A stretch of DNA of 64,000 bases. Origin: Butyricicoccus_B sp017886875 (GTDB lineage Bacteria > Bacillota > Clostridia > Oscillospirales > Butyricicoccaceae). Made by a program: the position numbers and the translations under genes. Below, piece by piece: positions 50,414 through 59,662 of this stretch. How positions within the stretch are numbered: the first letter of the stretch is position 1; the number at the start of each line of letters is the position of its first letter. Under the pieces are notes generated by a model. That model saw only the letters and a program-made list of their open reading frames with translations, was not told where the DNA came from and searched no databases. Where the stretch lies: assembly GCA_963931655.1 (NCBI GenBank), contig OZ007036.1, positions 1,674,001-1,738,000 of the forward strand, written 5' to 3'.

Positions 50414-51262
50414 TTAGCTAATTTTTTTGAAAAATTCTTCAGTAGATATACCAGAAGGTCGGTTAAATCTGCCGAGCTTAAATAAACATTCAGGGTTTCT
50501 TGTTAGAGTGTTTACACGCTCCTCACAAGTGAGTGTGCATAAAAAGCCTAAACTTTCTATTATTTCTTCGCTTTCAGAGCTGTAAAAGCCAAAAGGATAT
50601 GTGTAACAAGTTGGAGCTGATATACCATTATCAGTAAGTAATTTTTGAAGTTTTTCTGTATCAGCAACTAAAATATTTTGATAATCTTCTTTGCTTTCTC
50701 CACGAATACGAGTGCTGCCTTTTCGTGGGCTTTGATTATGCATATCATATGAATGATTTTGAATTTCAAAAACATCGCTCATTTCTTTTAATCTATCTAT
50801 ATTTAAGTAAGACCAATAAGCATTTTCTTCACCAGTATCTGTAAAGGCTTGTGTTTCTGAACCTATAACAGATATTACAGCGGTCATATTACGTTCTTTA
50901 AGTAGGGGATAAGCATAAAGAAAGTTATTAAAATGCCCATCATCAAATGTTATCATAACAGGTTTTTCTGGAAGGTCTGCAAGACCATCAACATAGCGTA
51001 TTAAATCATTAATAGTTACAGTTTCATATCCATTTTCTTTTAAATAATCCAAGTCATTAGCTAAAGTGTCAGGAGATACCACATAATCACCAGCTCTTGC
51101 AGTATCCCTAAGTATACTATGATACATAATAATAGGAAGCTGGATTTTATCATCAGTGTAAGCGGTTTGTGTTTCTAAAGGCTTTGAAATTACAAATTCA
51201 TTTGCAAAATATATACCGAAAAGTAAAACAAAAACGGTAAATATTTTAAGTATTTTTTTCAT
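50414..51262 (-). CDS. Polysaccharide deacetylase (NodB domain)
   Basis: A 282-residue secreted or anchored enzyme. The N-terminal hydrophobic helix (about 4-20) acts as signal or anchor. The NodB motifs are MITFDDGHFNN with the Asp pair, and NHSYDMHNQ with the two zinc-binding histidines. Such enzymes remove acetyl groups from peptidoglycan or other glycans, including at sporulation (PdaA). The start is the ATG at 51262 after GAGAGGAG; a longer frame from 51280 adds six residues. It neighbours an LTA-synthase-like gene. Confidence 0.9.
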   Translation of the reverse strand: MKKILKIFTVFVLLFGIYFANEFVISKPLETQTAYTDDKIQLPIIMYHSILRDTARAGDYVVSPDTLANDLDYLKENGYETVTINDLIRYVDGLADLPEKPVMITFDDGHFNNFLYAYPLLKERNMTAVISVIGSETQAFTDTGEENAYWSYLNIDRLKEMSDVFEIQNHSYDMHNQSPRKGSTRIRGESKEDYQNILVADTEKLQKLLTDNGISAPTCYTYPFGFYSSESEEIIESLGFLCTLTCEERVNTLTRNPECLFKLGRFNRPSGISTEEFFKKIS

Positions 51263-51337
51263 GCTGATTTCTCCTCTCACAAAACAGCATTTCGTTCATT
51301 GCTTTATATTTTATGGTGAGAAAATCAGATTTAGAAC

Positions 51338-51371
51338 AAAAAAAAAGACAGCGGAGAAAACTCCACTGTCT
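51338..51371 (-). terminator. Terminator of the LtaS-like gene
   Basis: On the minus strand AGACAGTGGAG pairs with CTCCGCTGTCT (one wobble) over a four-base TTTT loop, followed by nine or more T residues. It lies eight bases after the LtaS-like stop codon. Confidence 0.88.
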
Positions 51372-51378
51372 GTAAATT

Positions 51379-53412
51379 TTAAGCGGCAGGTTCAGCCTCT
51401 GTTGTTTCAGTAGATGAAGTATCATTACTTTCTCCATAAGAGAAGAAACTGTGTAAGGTGTTTTTATAGTCTACTGTATGGTTGATAGTTAAATCTTGAT
51501 AAGCCTTAATTTCAGGGAACAGATTTACTAAATCACCAGCAGGATAGTAATTACCCTCAGCATCATAAGCACCTCTTGCACAGATAACAGGCCATTGTTT
51601 GCTTTGCTCTAACATATGGCTTTGATAATCGCTCATAGGCATATCAACCGCATCAAGCATCATTGGTGCTAAATAGTTAAGGCTTGTGCGAACATCAGTT
51701 TGCTGTTCAATATCATAGTTAGCCCAAATAAAGAATGGAACCATATATTTTTTCATAAGCTCGTTAGCATCTTTAGTTAGGTTTGGATTTACCCATGAAT
51801 AGAAGTCAGAATCTAAAGATGGCTGATGGTCACCAAAGAATACAACAACAGTTGGTTCATCATAATTTTCAAGAGCTGTTATAAACTCCTGTAAAGCTCT
51901 ATCGCTTTCATGTTGTTCAGATAGATAAAGCTCAGTTTTAGGGAAGTTACCCTCTTGACCTACAATAGAAACTGTTTGTTCATAACCATTGCCGCCACCT
52001 TCATAACCGCTGTGGTTTTGCATGGTTATATTCATAATAAATAGTTTTTCGTCATCTTCTTTATTTTCAAGACGATTTAAAACCCGATTAAAGTTATATT
52101 CATCACTTGGATATAGACGATAATAATCAACATCGCTCATATCTTCAAGGAAATAGGACTCATCAAAGCCCATTTTGCTGTAAACAGCAGGTCTGTTCCA
52201 ACCAGCACGAAGCCAAGGGTGCATTGCAACAGTTGTATAATCTTGATTGTTAAGTACAGATACTAAAGAGTCATAATTTTGAACATCATCAAAATAGTGC
52301 AGATAAACCATAGTATCAGGAATAAATAAAATAGAGTCACTAGATAAAAATTCAAACTCAGAGTTAGCTGTTTTAGAGCCGAAAATAGAGGCATAAGCAT
52401 AACCAGTGATTGCATTTTCATTTGTTTTTAAAGAGTCCATAAAAGGTGTAACTTCAATATTAGTTTCAAAATCGCCCAATACTCTTAAATCACCATAAGA
52501 CTCACTCATAATAGCTATAATATTAGGTTTTACATCAGAACTAGCTGTAACAGTTTCTTTTTCTTGACGCTGAGCAGCTGTTTCATTTGCGATTGTTTCA
52601 ACCGCTTGAGCAGAATAATATTCAGGGATATCACTTCCGCCTTTTTGGCAAAGTGTAGCTAAGTTACTTGCAAAGTATAAATCGTAGTTAAATGCATTAG
52701 AGTTATCTTTATAGTAATCTCCATAGCCTACAAATGGCAGACATGCAAACAACATAACAGAAGCAAGTGCGGAAAGCTGTTTAAAACGAACTTTACGACC
52801 TCTTACATATTCATCACCACCCATACGGTACATGGTGATAGTCCAAAGAATTAAAAGCGAACCAAGTAAAATAATATATTGGTCTGGTGTATAGTCATAG
52901 TTTTCAGCAACACCAAAAGCGGTTGTAATAGAAGAAATATCATCAACAGATATAGGAGAACCTCTAAATAACCATACATAGTGGTTAGCAATACCAAGCA
53001 CACCAAAAATACTACAGCCGATTACAATAGCCTTACGTAGTGAGTCAGTACCCACAAATAATAAAACAAATACTGCTGTATGGAATAGAACATTTAAAAG
53101 ACCAATAAATTTAAGTCTTTCATAATAAGCACCAGAAGAAATAAGACTTAAGTAAAAATGTGTAATAAATCCGCAAAATAGTAAGGACACAATCCAACGT
53201 ATATGACGAATACCAGTTACACCTGTCCAAGGAATTAAACGGCTTATAACAAGAATAACACCAGCCACTACAAATGGCATAAAGGTCTGATTATTTACAA
53301 TACGTTCAACTGCTAGATAGTTGAGCAAAACCGCTGTATAAAGCATGGAAATAAACAGCATACCATACTTTTTCCAGAAGTTTTTATCAATTTTCCAGAA
53401 ATTCTTATCCAT
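51379..53412 (-). CDS. LTA-synthase-like sulfatase-family phosphoglycerol transferase
   Basis: A 677-residue enzyme. Five membrane helices lie within about 15-225. The extracellular sulfatase-type domain starts near 290 (IIAIMSESYGD, a metal-binding Glu) and carries the nucleophile Thr in SIFGSKTANSEFEFL. Other metal-site motifs are NITMQNHSGY and VVFFGDHQPSLD. It should build lipoteichoic acid or a related phosphoglycerol glycopolymer on the cell surface. The C-terminus is Ser/Thr/Glu/Ala-rich. Length is near LtaS (about 640) and other MdoB/LtaS relatives. Confidence 0.9.
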   Translation of the reverse strand: MDKNFWKIDKNFWKKYGMLFISMLYTAVLLNYLAVERIVNNQTFMPFVVAGVILVISRLIPWTGVTGIRHIRWIVSLLFCGFITHFYLSLISSGAYYERLKFIGLLNVLFHTAVFVLLFVGTDSLRKAIVIGCSIFGVLGIANHYVWLFRGSPISVDDISSITTAFGVAENYDYTPDQYIILLGSLLILWTITMYRMGGDEYVRGRKVRFKQLSALASVMLFACLPFVGYGDYYKDNSNAFNYDLYFASNLATLCQKGGSDIPEYYSAQAVETIANETAAQRQEKETVTASSDVKPNIIAIMSESYGDLRVLGDFETNIEVTPFMDSLKTNENAITGYAYASIFGSKTANSEFEFLSSDSILFIPDTMVYLHYFDDVQNYDSLVSVLNNQDYTTVAMHPWLRAGWNRPAVYSKMGFDESYFLEDMSDVDYYRLYPSDEYNFNRVLNRLENKEDDEKLFIMNITMQNHSGYEGGGNGYEQTVSIVGQEGNFPKTELYLSEQHESDRALQEFITALENYDEPTVVVFFGDHQPSLDSDFYSWVNPNLTKDANELMKKYMVPFFIWANYDIEQQTDVRTSLNYLAPMMLDAVDMPMSDYQSHMLEQSKQWPVICARGAYDAEGNYYPAGDLVNLFPEIKAYQDLTINHTVDYKNTLHSFFSYGESNDTSSTETTEAEPAA

Positions 53413-53467
53413 AGTATCTTCCTAGTTCCTTCTTTCAAGAATTTATTTTCGTTTTTCGTTATACCAC

Positions 53468-53513
53468 AAAAACGGTGAAAACTCAATCTTTTTAGTAGAG
53501 CTTTCACCGTTTT
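53468..53513 (-). terminator. Terminator of rmlA
   Basis: AAAACGGTGAAA and TTTCACCGTTTT form a 12-bp perfect stem, with a 21-base loop. It lies 57 bases after the rmlA stop codon, and a T-run follows on the minus strand (CCGTTTTTGTGG). Confidence 0.7.
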
Positions 53514-53569
53514 GACATAAACTTTGTGAGTAATGACAAATTTACATACTATTTACTTGACATTGATTA

Positions 53570-54430
53570 TCATAAACACATCAAATATTGACCATAGAGT
53601 GTTTGCTTTAATTTGTCAGCAAGAGAATTTAAATCCTCCTGAGATATATAATTTCTTTTAAATGCAATTTCTTCAAGACATGCGATATATCTACCTGTTT
53701 CATCTTGCACACTTTTTACTGCTCTAGCGGCATCTAAAAGATTATCTGCTGTACCAGCATCAAGCCAAGTAAAATTATTATCTAGTTTTACAACATGTAA
53801 CTGATTACGTTTTAAATATTCTATATTTACATCGGTTATTTCAAGTTCGCCTCTTGCAGATGGCTTTAATGAATGAGCGATTTCTATAACCTGGTTATCA
53901 TAAAAGTATATACCAGGGATAATATAGTTTGATTTAGGAAAACGAGGTTTTTCTTCAATGGAAAGTGCATTACCGTTTTCATCAAATTCAACAACACCAA
54001 ATGCTCTTGGGTCTTCAACATAGTAACCGAAAACAGTAGCACCTTTTTGATTTTTGTTTCCTGCATTTGACATAATTTGTTCAATATCTGGGCTGTGGAA
54101 AATATTATCACCTAATACCAGACATACACTATCATCTCCCACAAAATGCTCAGCCACAAGAAACGCATCAGCAATTCCACGGGGTACTTCTTGCACTTCA
54201 TAGGATATATTAACTCCCCATTTGCTGCCATTGCCTAAAAGTCGATAAAAAGGACCTTCTTCGCTAGGGGGAATAATTATCATAATATCACGAATACCCG
54301 CTTGCATAAGCACAGCAAGAGGATAATAAATCATTGGTTTATCATATACTGGTAAAAGTGGTTTACAAACAGGGCGAGTCATTGGGTAAAGTCTAGAGCC
54401 ACGACCAGCGGCAAGAATAATTCCTTTCAT
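53570..54430 (-). CDS. rmlA: Glucose-1-phosphate thymidylyltransferase
   Basis: A 286-residue nucleotidyltransferase. The opening GIILAAGRGSRLYPMTRPVCKPLLPVYDKPMIYYPL bears the nucleotide-binding loop and the typical KPM segment. Further landmarks are VLGDNIF, GYYVEDPRAFGVVEFD, EEKPRFPKSN and TWLDAGTADNLLDA. It makes dTDP-glucose for dTDP-rhamnose or related sugars. rmlB, C and D are not nearby, so the sugar is finished from genes elsewhere. Its neighbours on both sides are envelope genes. Arg7 replaces the usual Gly in the GGSGTRL loop, as in many RmlA proteins. Confidence 0.93.
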   Translation of the reverse strand: MKGIILAAGRGSRLYPMTRPVCKPLLPVYDKPMIYYPLAVLMQAGIRDIMIIIPPSEEGPFYRLLGNGSKWGVNISYEVQEVPRGIADAFLVAEHFVGDDSVCLVLGDNIFHSPDIEQIMSNAGNKNQKGATVFGYYVEDPRAFGVVEFDENGNALSIEEKPRFPKSNYIIPGIYFYDNQVIEIAHSLKPSARGELEITDVNIEYLKRNQLHVVKLDNNFTWLDAGTADNLLDAARAVKSVQDETGRYIACLEEIAFKRNYISQEDLNSLADKLKQTLYGQYLMCL

Positions 54431-54548
54431 CTCTTTCTCCTAACAGGGGCATACCCATAAATTATTGTCATTATATTCTATCATAATATTAAACGAAAGT
54501 ATACAGCAAAAACTTACATAATAAACCATAAAAATTTTAAATAAATAA

Positions 54549-54580
54549 AAAGCATTAAAGTATATAAAACTCTAATGCTT
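54549..54580 (-). terminator. Terminator of rodA
   Basis: AAGCATTAAAG pairs with CTCTAATGCTT (one wobble) over a short loop; on the minus strand it is followed by TTTTTATTTATTT. It lies just after the rodA stop. Confidence 0.75.
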
Positions 54581-54586
54581 AAATTA

Positions 54587-55702
54587 TTATTTTAACCAAT
54601 TCGGCTTTTCTCTCATTCTTACGCCTGCGGCAATACCCAAGGCTATATACATTGTTATAACTGATGAGCCGCCATAAGAAAATAGAGGAAGTGTAATACC
54701 AACAACAGGGAACATACCAATGCACATAAGTATATTTTCAAATGTTTGGCTTAAAAACATACCAGCAATGCCAATTATCATAAGAGAAGAAAAAGTTGTG
54801 TTTGCTGTGTAGCTTACATAAAATAGTCTTAGTATAAGAAGTGAAAGAAGTGCAAGCACAAGCAAGCAACCTACAAGACCAAATTCTTCACCAGCAACAG
54901 CAAAAATAAAGTCTGTGTGTTTACCAGGGAAATTAGAATGCTGCATTTGACTGCCCTGCAAAAACCCAGAACCAAAAATTTGACCTGCACCGATGGCTAC
55001 CTTACTTTTTTCAGTTTGCCATGCTACGGTTTCATTTATAGCAGGGTCAAATAATACTAAAATTCTATCAAGTCGGAAACCAGAAATAATTTTCCATATA
55101 AAAGGTATAGATGCAACAATTACAACTAAACCACCTGCAAACCACTTAAGGCTAAGACCTGCACCAAAAAGCATAACAATAAATATAAAAATATAAGATA
55201 GACCTACACCCATATCAGATGATGGTAAAACAACCGCACCAACTATAATAAGTAAATGGATACCTAAACCAAGAAGTGTTTTCCAGTGGTTCATTCTATC
55301 AAATTCCTGTGCAAGATGTGCGGCAAAAGTAAAAATAAAAATTACTTTGCCTACTTCACCCGGTTGGATACCAATAGAGCCAAATCTAAGCCAGCTAGTG
55401 TTACCACCTTCACTAAAACCAAGTGGTGTGAAAAGCAGCATCTGAAACAGTATATTAGCTACAAAAAAGAATTTCCAATAGCGGGAAAGTTCCTCTAAAT
55501 CAAAAAGACTTGTTACAACAAAAGCTACTATACCAATAAGCACAGAAATAGACTGAATTAATAGGTATTTACTAGACTCCTCCATGCTATAAGTTGCAGA
55601 ATATACCAAAATACCGCCATAAGTAGAGCAGCAAAGTGCTACTATAAGTAAATAAAGGTCTGTATGCTTTAAATAATGTCCGAGTGAACGAAAGCTATAC
55701 AA
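54587..55702 (-). CDS. rodA: Rod-shape SEDS glycosyltransferase RodA/FtsW
   Basis: A 371-residue protein with ten membrane helices. The SEDS motifs are GSGFLQGSQMQHSNFPGKHTDF and AVAGEEFGLVG, with the key Asp in TDFIF; the LPLFSYGGSS motif follows near the C-terminus. RodA polymerises lipid II during sidewall elongation, with a class B PBP not present here. Length is short for FtsW, favouring RodA. It is a single gene. Confidence 0.9.
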   Translation of the reverse strand: MYSFRSLGHYLKHTDLYLLIVALCCSTYGGILVYSATYSMEESSKYLLIQSISVLIGIVAFVVTSLFDLEELSRYWKFFFVANILFQMLLFTPLGFSEGGNTSWLRFGSIGIQPGEVGKVIFIFTFAAHLAQEFDRMNHWKTLLGLGIHLLIIVGAVVLPSSDMGVGLSYIFIFIVMLFGAGLSLKWFAGGLVVIVASIPFIWKIISGFRLDRILVLFDPAINETVAWQTEKSKVAIGAGQIFGSGFLQGSQMQHSNFPGKHTDFIFAVAGEEFGLVGCLLVLALLSLLILRLFYVSYTANTTFSSLMIIGIAGMFLSQTFENILMCIGMFPVVGITLPLFSYGGSSVITMYIALGIAAGVRMREKPNWLK

Positions 55703-55887
55703 AATTCCACCTCCAGAAAAATATATAAATGCTTAATAGATATCATAACATAAAAAAAATATAATTTAAATATTAAAATTAAAATATAATATACTTCATT
55801 TTTATATTAAAGCTGTGTTATAATATTAAAAAATGTTTTGTTAATGGCAAAATTTGTTGATTAGACAGTAAAAGAAAGGGTGTTTTG

Positions 55888-57558
55888 ATGCTTACAGATA
55901 TTGAAATAGCACAGGCATGTAAAATGAAGCCAATAGTGGAGGTTGCTAAAAAAGCGGGACTTGATGAGGACGATTTAGAGCTTTATGGTAAATATAAAGC
56001 TAAAATTTCCGCTGATGTTTGGAAGCGTCTTGAAAATAAGAAAGATGGTAAGCTTGTACTTGTTACAGCTATTAACCCAACTCCAGCAGGTGAGGGAAAA
56101 ACAACCACAACTGTTGGTTTAGGTCAGGCAATGCATAAAATGGGCAAAAATACAATGATTGCACTTCGTGAACCATCTTTAGGGCCAGTATTTGGCATTA
56201 AAGGCGGTGCAGCGGGTGGCGGTTATGCACAGGTTGTACCAATGGAGGATATTAACCTACATTTTACGGGTGATATGCATGCTATAACAGCAGCAAATAA
56301 TTTATTGTGTGCTATGCTTGACAATCATATGCAGCAGGGAAATACTTTAGGTATTGACCCAAGACGAGTTATTTTCACTCGTGTTATGGATATGAATGAT
56401 AGAACACTTAGAAATATAACAATAGGTTTAGGCGGTAAAGCTAATGGTATTCCAAGAGAAGACCATTTTATGATTACTGTTGCAAGTGAGGTTATGGCTA
56501 TTTTATGCCTTGCATCTGATATTCACGACCTTAAAAAGTGTTTTGGTGATATTTTAGTTGCTTATACATATGCAGGTGAGCCAGTTTATGCTAAAGACTT
56601 AAATGCACATGGTGCTATGGCAGCTCTTATGAAAGATGCTATTAAGCCAAACCTTGTTCAAACTCTTGAAGGTACACCTTGTTTAATGCATGGAGGTCCA
56701 TTTGCTAATATTGCTCATGGTTGTAACTCTGTACAGGCTACTAAAATGGCGGTACGTCTTTCAGATATTGCAATTACTGAAGCTGGTTTTGGTGCAGACT
56801 TGGGTGCAGAAAAGTTTATTGACATTAAATGTCGTAAAACAGGTTTAAAGCCTGATTGTGTTGTGCTTGTTGCAACCGTTAGAGCTTTAAAATACAATGG
56901 TGGTGTTGCGAAAACCGACCTTAACGCACCTAATGTAGAGGCACTTAAAAAAGGCATTTGTAACCTTGATGCACATTTAGATAATATTGCAAAGTTTGGT
57001 GTGCCATGTGTTGTAGCGATTAATGCATTCCCAACTGATACAGCAGAGGAAATGGATTTTATTCGCGAACATTGTGCAAAACGTGGTGTAAGAGTTGCTC
57101 TAAGTGAGGTATTCGCAAAGGGTGGAGAAGGCGGAATTGAGCTTGCTGAAAAAGTTATAGATGTTTTAGAAAATGAATCAGTAAACTTAAAAATGCTTTA
57201 TGAAGATGAAATACCACTTGCACAGAAGATTGAAACAATAGCAAAAACTATTTATGGTGCAGATAAAGTCAATATTATGCCAGCAGCAGTAAAGGAACTT
57301 GATAACATTACAAAATTAGGTTTTGGCAATCTGCCAGTATGTATGGCAAAAACTCAATATTCACTATCTGATGACCAAACTAAACTTGGCAGACCAACAG
57401 GCTTTGATATTACAGTACGTTCTGTACGTCTTGCAGCGGGTGCGGGTTTTGTAGTTTGTGAAACAGGTGCTATTATGACTATGCCAGGACTACCAAAAGT
57501 GCCAGCAGCTGAGAAAATTGATATTGATGAAGATGGCAAAATTATAGGCTTATTCTAA
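55888..57558 (+). CDS. fhs: Formate-tetrahydrofolate ligase
   Basis: A 556-residue ligase making 10-formyl-THF from formate, THF and ATP. The P-loop is TPAGEGKTTTTVGLGQAM, and the LREPSLGPVFGIKGGAAGGGYAQV block is invariant. The C-terminal active-site stretch is in MTMPGLPKVPAAEKIDID. Length is standard. The start is the ATG at 55888 after GAAAGGG; the in-frame TTG three bases earlier is less likely. Together with one-carbon metabolism it feeds purines or acetogenesis. It is a single gene, and no THF riboswitch is visible upstream. Confidence 0.96.
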   Translation: MLTDIEIAQACKMKPIVEVAKKAGLDEDDLELYGKYKAKISADVWKRLENKKDGKLVLVTAINPTPAGEGKTTTTVGLGQAMHKMGKNTMIALREPSLGPVFGIKGGAAGGGYAQVVPMEDINLHFTGDMHAITAANNLLCAMLDNHMQQGNTLGIDPRRVIFTRVMDMNDRTLRNITIGLGGKANGIPREDHFMITVASEVMAILCLASDIHDLKKCFGDILVAYTYAGEPVYAKDLNAHGAMAALMKDAIKPNLVQTLEGTPCLMHGGPFANIAHGCNSVQATKMAVRLSDIAITEAGFGADLGAEKFIDIKCRKTGLKPDCVVLVATVRALKYNGGVAKTDLNAPNVEALKKGICNLDAHLDNIAKFGVPCVVAINAFPTDTAEEMDFIREHCAKRGVRVALSEVFAKGGEGGIELAEKVIDVLENESVNLKMLYEDEIPLAQKIETIAKTIYGADKVNIMPAAVKELDNITKLGFGNLPVCMAKTQYSLSDDQTKLGRPTGFDITVRSVRLAAGAGFVVCETGAIMTMPGLPKVPAAEKIDIDEDGKIIGLF

Positions 57559-57569
57559 AAAATATAAAA

Positions 57570-57600
57570 CGAAAGGCGAGCATTAAAGCTCGCCTTTTAT
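57570..57600. terminator. Bidirectional terminator between fhs and metG
   Basis: AAAGGCGAGC pairs perfectly with GCTCGCCTTT over a six-base loop, with T-runs on the plus side and A-runs on the minus-strand exit. The flanking genes converge. Confidence 0.9.
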
Positions 57601-57603
57601 ATT

Positions 57604-59598
57604 TTAGCCTAATTTTGCACCCGCTGGCACAGAGTCATCAAGCATTAAAAGATGAAGTTCTTCTTTACCGTCAACCTCACGGATAGCGGAGATAATCATA
57701 CCATTAGACTCATGTCCCATCATTTTGCGTGGTGGAAGATTTGTACAAGCGACAACGGTTTTACCAACTAAATCAGCAGCATTGTAGAATTTAGCAATGC
57801 CAGATAAAATCTGACGGTTTACACCAGAACCATCATCAAGTTGGAATTTTAATAACTTTTCGCTCTTTTCTACATTTTCACAAGCTAAAACCTTACAAAC
57901 TGTCATTTCAACCTTTGCAAATTCATCAATAGAAACGCAGCCTTCTGGGATTTCTACCGCTTTCTTTTCTGCCTTTTTAGCAGCTTTTTCAGCTTTTTTA
58001 GCTTCTTTCTTAGCCTTCTTTTCAGCTTCTGGGTCAATGCCAGTGATTTCTACTAATTTCTTAGCGATATCAATACGAGCAAACAGAATTTCAGCTTCAG
58101 CCACTTTATGACCTGCCTTAATTGCACCAAAAGATTTCAAAGACTCTACACCAGCATTTTCAAGGTTTAGCTGTGCAAAAATCTTATCTGATGTTTCTGG
58201 CAGATATGGCTTTAACATAACAGCTGCAAAACGGATAGCTTCAAGCAGATTATAAAGCACAGTGCCAAGTCTAGCTTTTTTGCTTTCGTCCTTAGCAAGT
58301 GCCCAAGGCATTGTTTCATCAATATACTTGTTAGAGCGACGAAGTAATGTGAAAATTTCATCAATAGCATCAGCAACATGTAAACCAGTCATACGAGCTT
58401 CAACTTTTTCAGGTAGAGCAAGAGCAACAGCTTTTAATTCATCATCAACAGGCTCACTATCAGTTGGTTCTTGTACAATACCATCAAAATACTTTTGTGT
58501 CATAGCGATTGTACGGTTTACAAGGTTACCTAGTACATTTGCAAGGTCACTGTTAATCCTCTCCATAAGCATTTCATAGGTCATAACACCATCATTAGCA
58601 AATGGAATTTCATGCAGCACATAGTAACGCACAGCATCAACACCAAACCATTTAACTAGGTCATCGGCATATATAACATTACCAGTTGACTTGGACATTT
58701 TGCCATCACCAACTAATAGCCAAGGGTGACCAAATACTTGTTTTGGTAGTTCTTCACCTAAAGCCATTAGGAAAATAGGCCAGTAAATTGTATGAAAACG
58801 TATAATATCTTTACCGATTAAATGCACATCAGCAGGCCAGAATTTTTTATAATGCTCGTCATGGTTTCCGTCTGGGTCATAACCACAGAAAGTTATATAG
58901 TTAGTTAGAGCATCAAGCCATACATAAACAACATGCTTTTCATCAAAAGTTACAGGAATACCCCAACTAAAAGAGGTACGGGAAACACATAAATCCTGTA
59001 ATCCTGGTTTGAGGAAGTTGTTAACCATCTCATTTTTACGGCTTTCAGGCTGAATAAACTCAGGGTGCTCCTCAATATGCTTTATTAAACGGTCAGCATA
59101 TTTGCTCATTTTAAAGAAATAAGCTTCTTCTTCAGCGTCGGTTACTGGTCTACCGCAGTCAGGACAACAGCCATCGACTAATTGGCTTTCAGTCCAGAAA
59201 GACTCGCAAGGCGTACAGTATTTACCTTTATAGCTGCCTTTGTAAATATCACCTTGCTCATAGAGCTTTTTAAAGATTTTTTGCACCTTTTCAACGTGCA
59301 TAGGGTCGGTTGTACGAACAAATTTATCATAAGTTGTGTTCATCATATCCCAAATTTCATGAATTTGGTTTGCAACACCATCTACATAAGCCTGAGGGGT
59401 TACACCTGCAGCTTCTGCTTTATCTTGAATTTTCTGACCATGTTCATCAGTGCCAGTCTGGAAATATACATCATATCCAGTCATACGCTTATATCTTGCG
59501 ATAGCATCAGCAAGCACAATTTCATAAGTGTTGCCAATATGAGGTTTTGCAGAGGTATAAGCAATAGCAGTGGATATATAATAAGGTTTTTTGTCCAT
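57604..59598 (-). CDS. metG: Methionyl-tRNA synthetase
   Basis: A 664-residue class I synthetase. The HIGH-type motif appears as KPHIGNTYE, and the second catalytic motif is KMSKST. A zinc-binding knuckle is in CTPCESFWTESQLVDGCCPDCGRP. The C-terminal part (about 545-664) is an OB-fold tRNA-binding domain (VEMTVCKVLACENVEKSEKLLKF), joined by a Lys/Ala/Glu-rich linker (about 505-545). This two-part architecture is normal for Firmicutes. No T-box leader is visible upstream. Confidence 0.96.
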   Translation of the reverse strand: MDKKPYYISTAIAYTSAKPHIGNTYEIVLADAIARYKRMTGYDVYFQTGTDEHGQKIQDKAEAAGVTPQAYVDGVANQIHEIWDMMNTTYDKFVRTTDPMHVEKVQKIFKKLYEQGDIYKGSYKGKYCTPCESFWTESQLVDGCCPDCGRPVTDAEEEAYFFKMSKYADRLIKHIEEHPEFIQPESRKNEMVNNFLKPGLQDLCVSRTSFSWGIPVTFDEKHVVYVWLDALTNYITFCGYDPDGNHDEHYKKFWPADVHLIGKDIIRFHTIYWPIFLMALGEELPKQVFGHPWLLVGDGKMSKSTGNVIYADDLVKWFGVDAVRYYVLHEIPFANDGVMTYEMLMERINSDLANVLGNLVNRTIAMTQKYFDGIVQEPTDSEPVDDELKAVALALPEKVEARMTGLHVADAIDEIFTLLRRSNKYIDETMPWALAKDESKKARLGTVLYNLLEAIRFAAVMLKPYLPETSDKIFAQLNLENAGVESLKSFGAIKAGHKVAEAEILFARIDIAKKLVEITGIDPEAEKKAKKEAKKAEKAAKKAEKKAVEIPEGCVSIDEFAKVEMTVCKVLACENVEKSEKLLKFQLDDGSGVNRQILSGIAKFYNAADLVGKTVVACTNLPPRKMMGHESNGMIISAIREVDGKEELHLLMLDDSVPAGAKLG

Positions 59599-59662
59599 TT
59601 TGTATGGCTCCTTTCTTAAAAATCCCTTTACCTATTTATTTTATCCAAAATTTCTATTTAAA

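Noticed and set aside
55703..55887. THF riboswitch upstream of fhs
   Set aside because: The 185 bases before fhs are AT-rich without the conserved purine-rich cores or pseudoknot pairing of a THF riboswitch.
59599..59662. T-box leader upstream of metG
   Set aside because: Only 64 bases separate metG from the gene upstream of it on the minus strand, with no T-box sequence or specifier hairpin.
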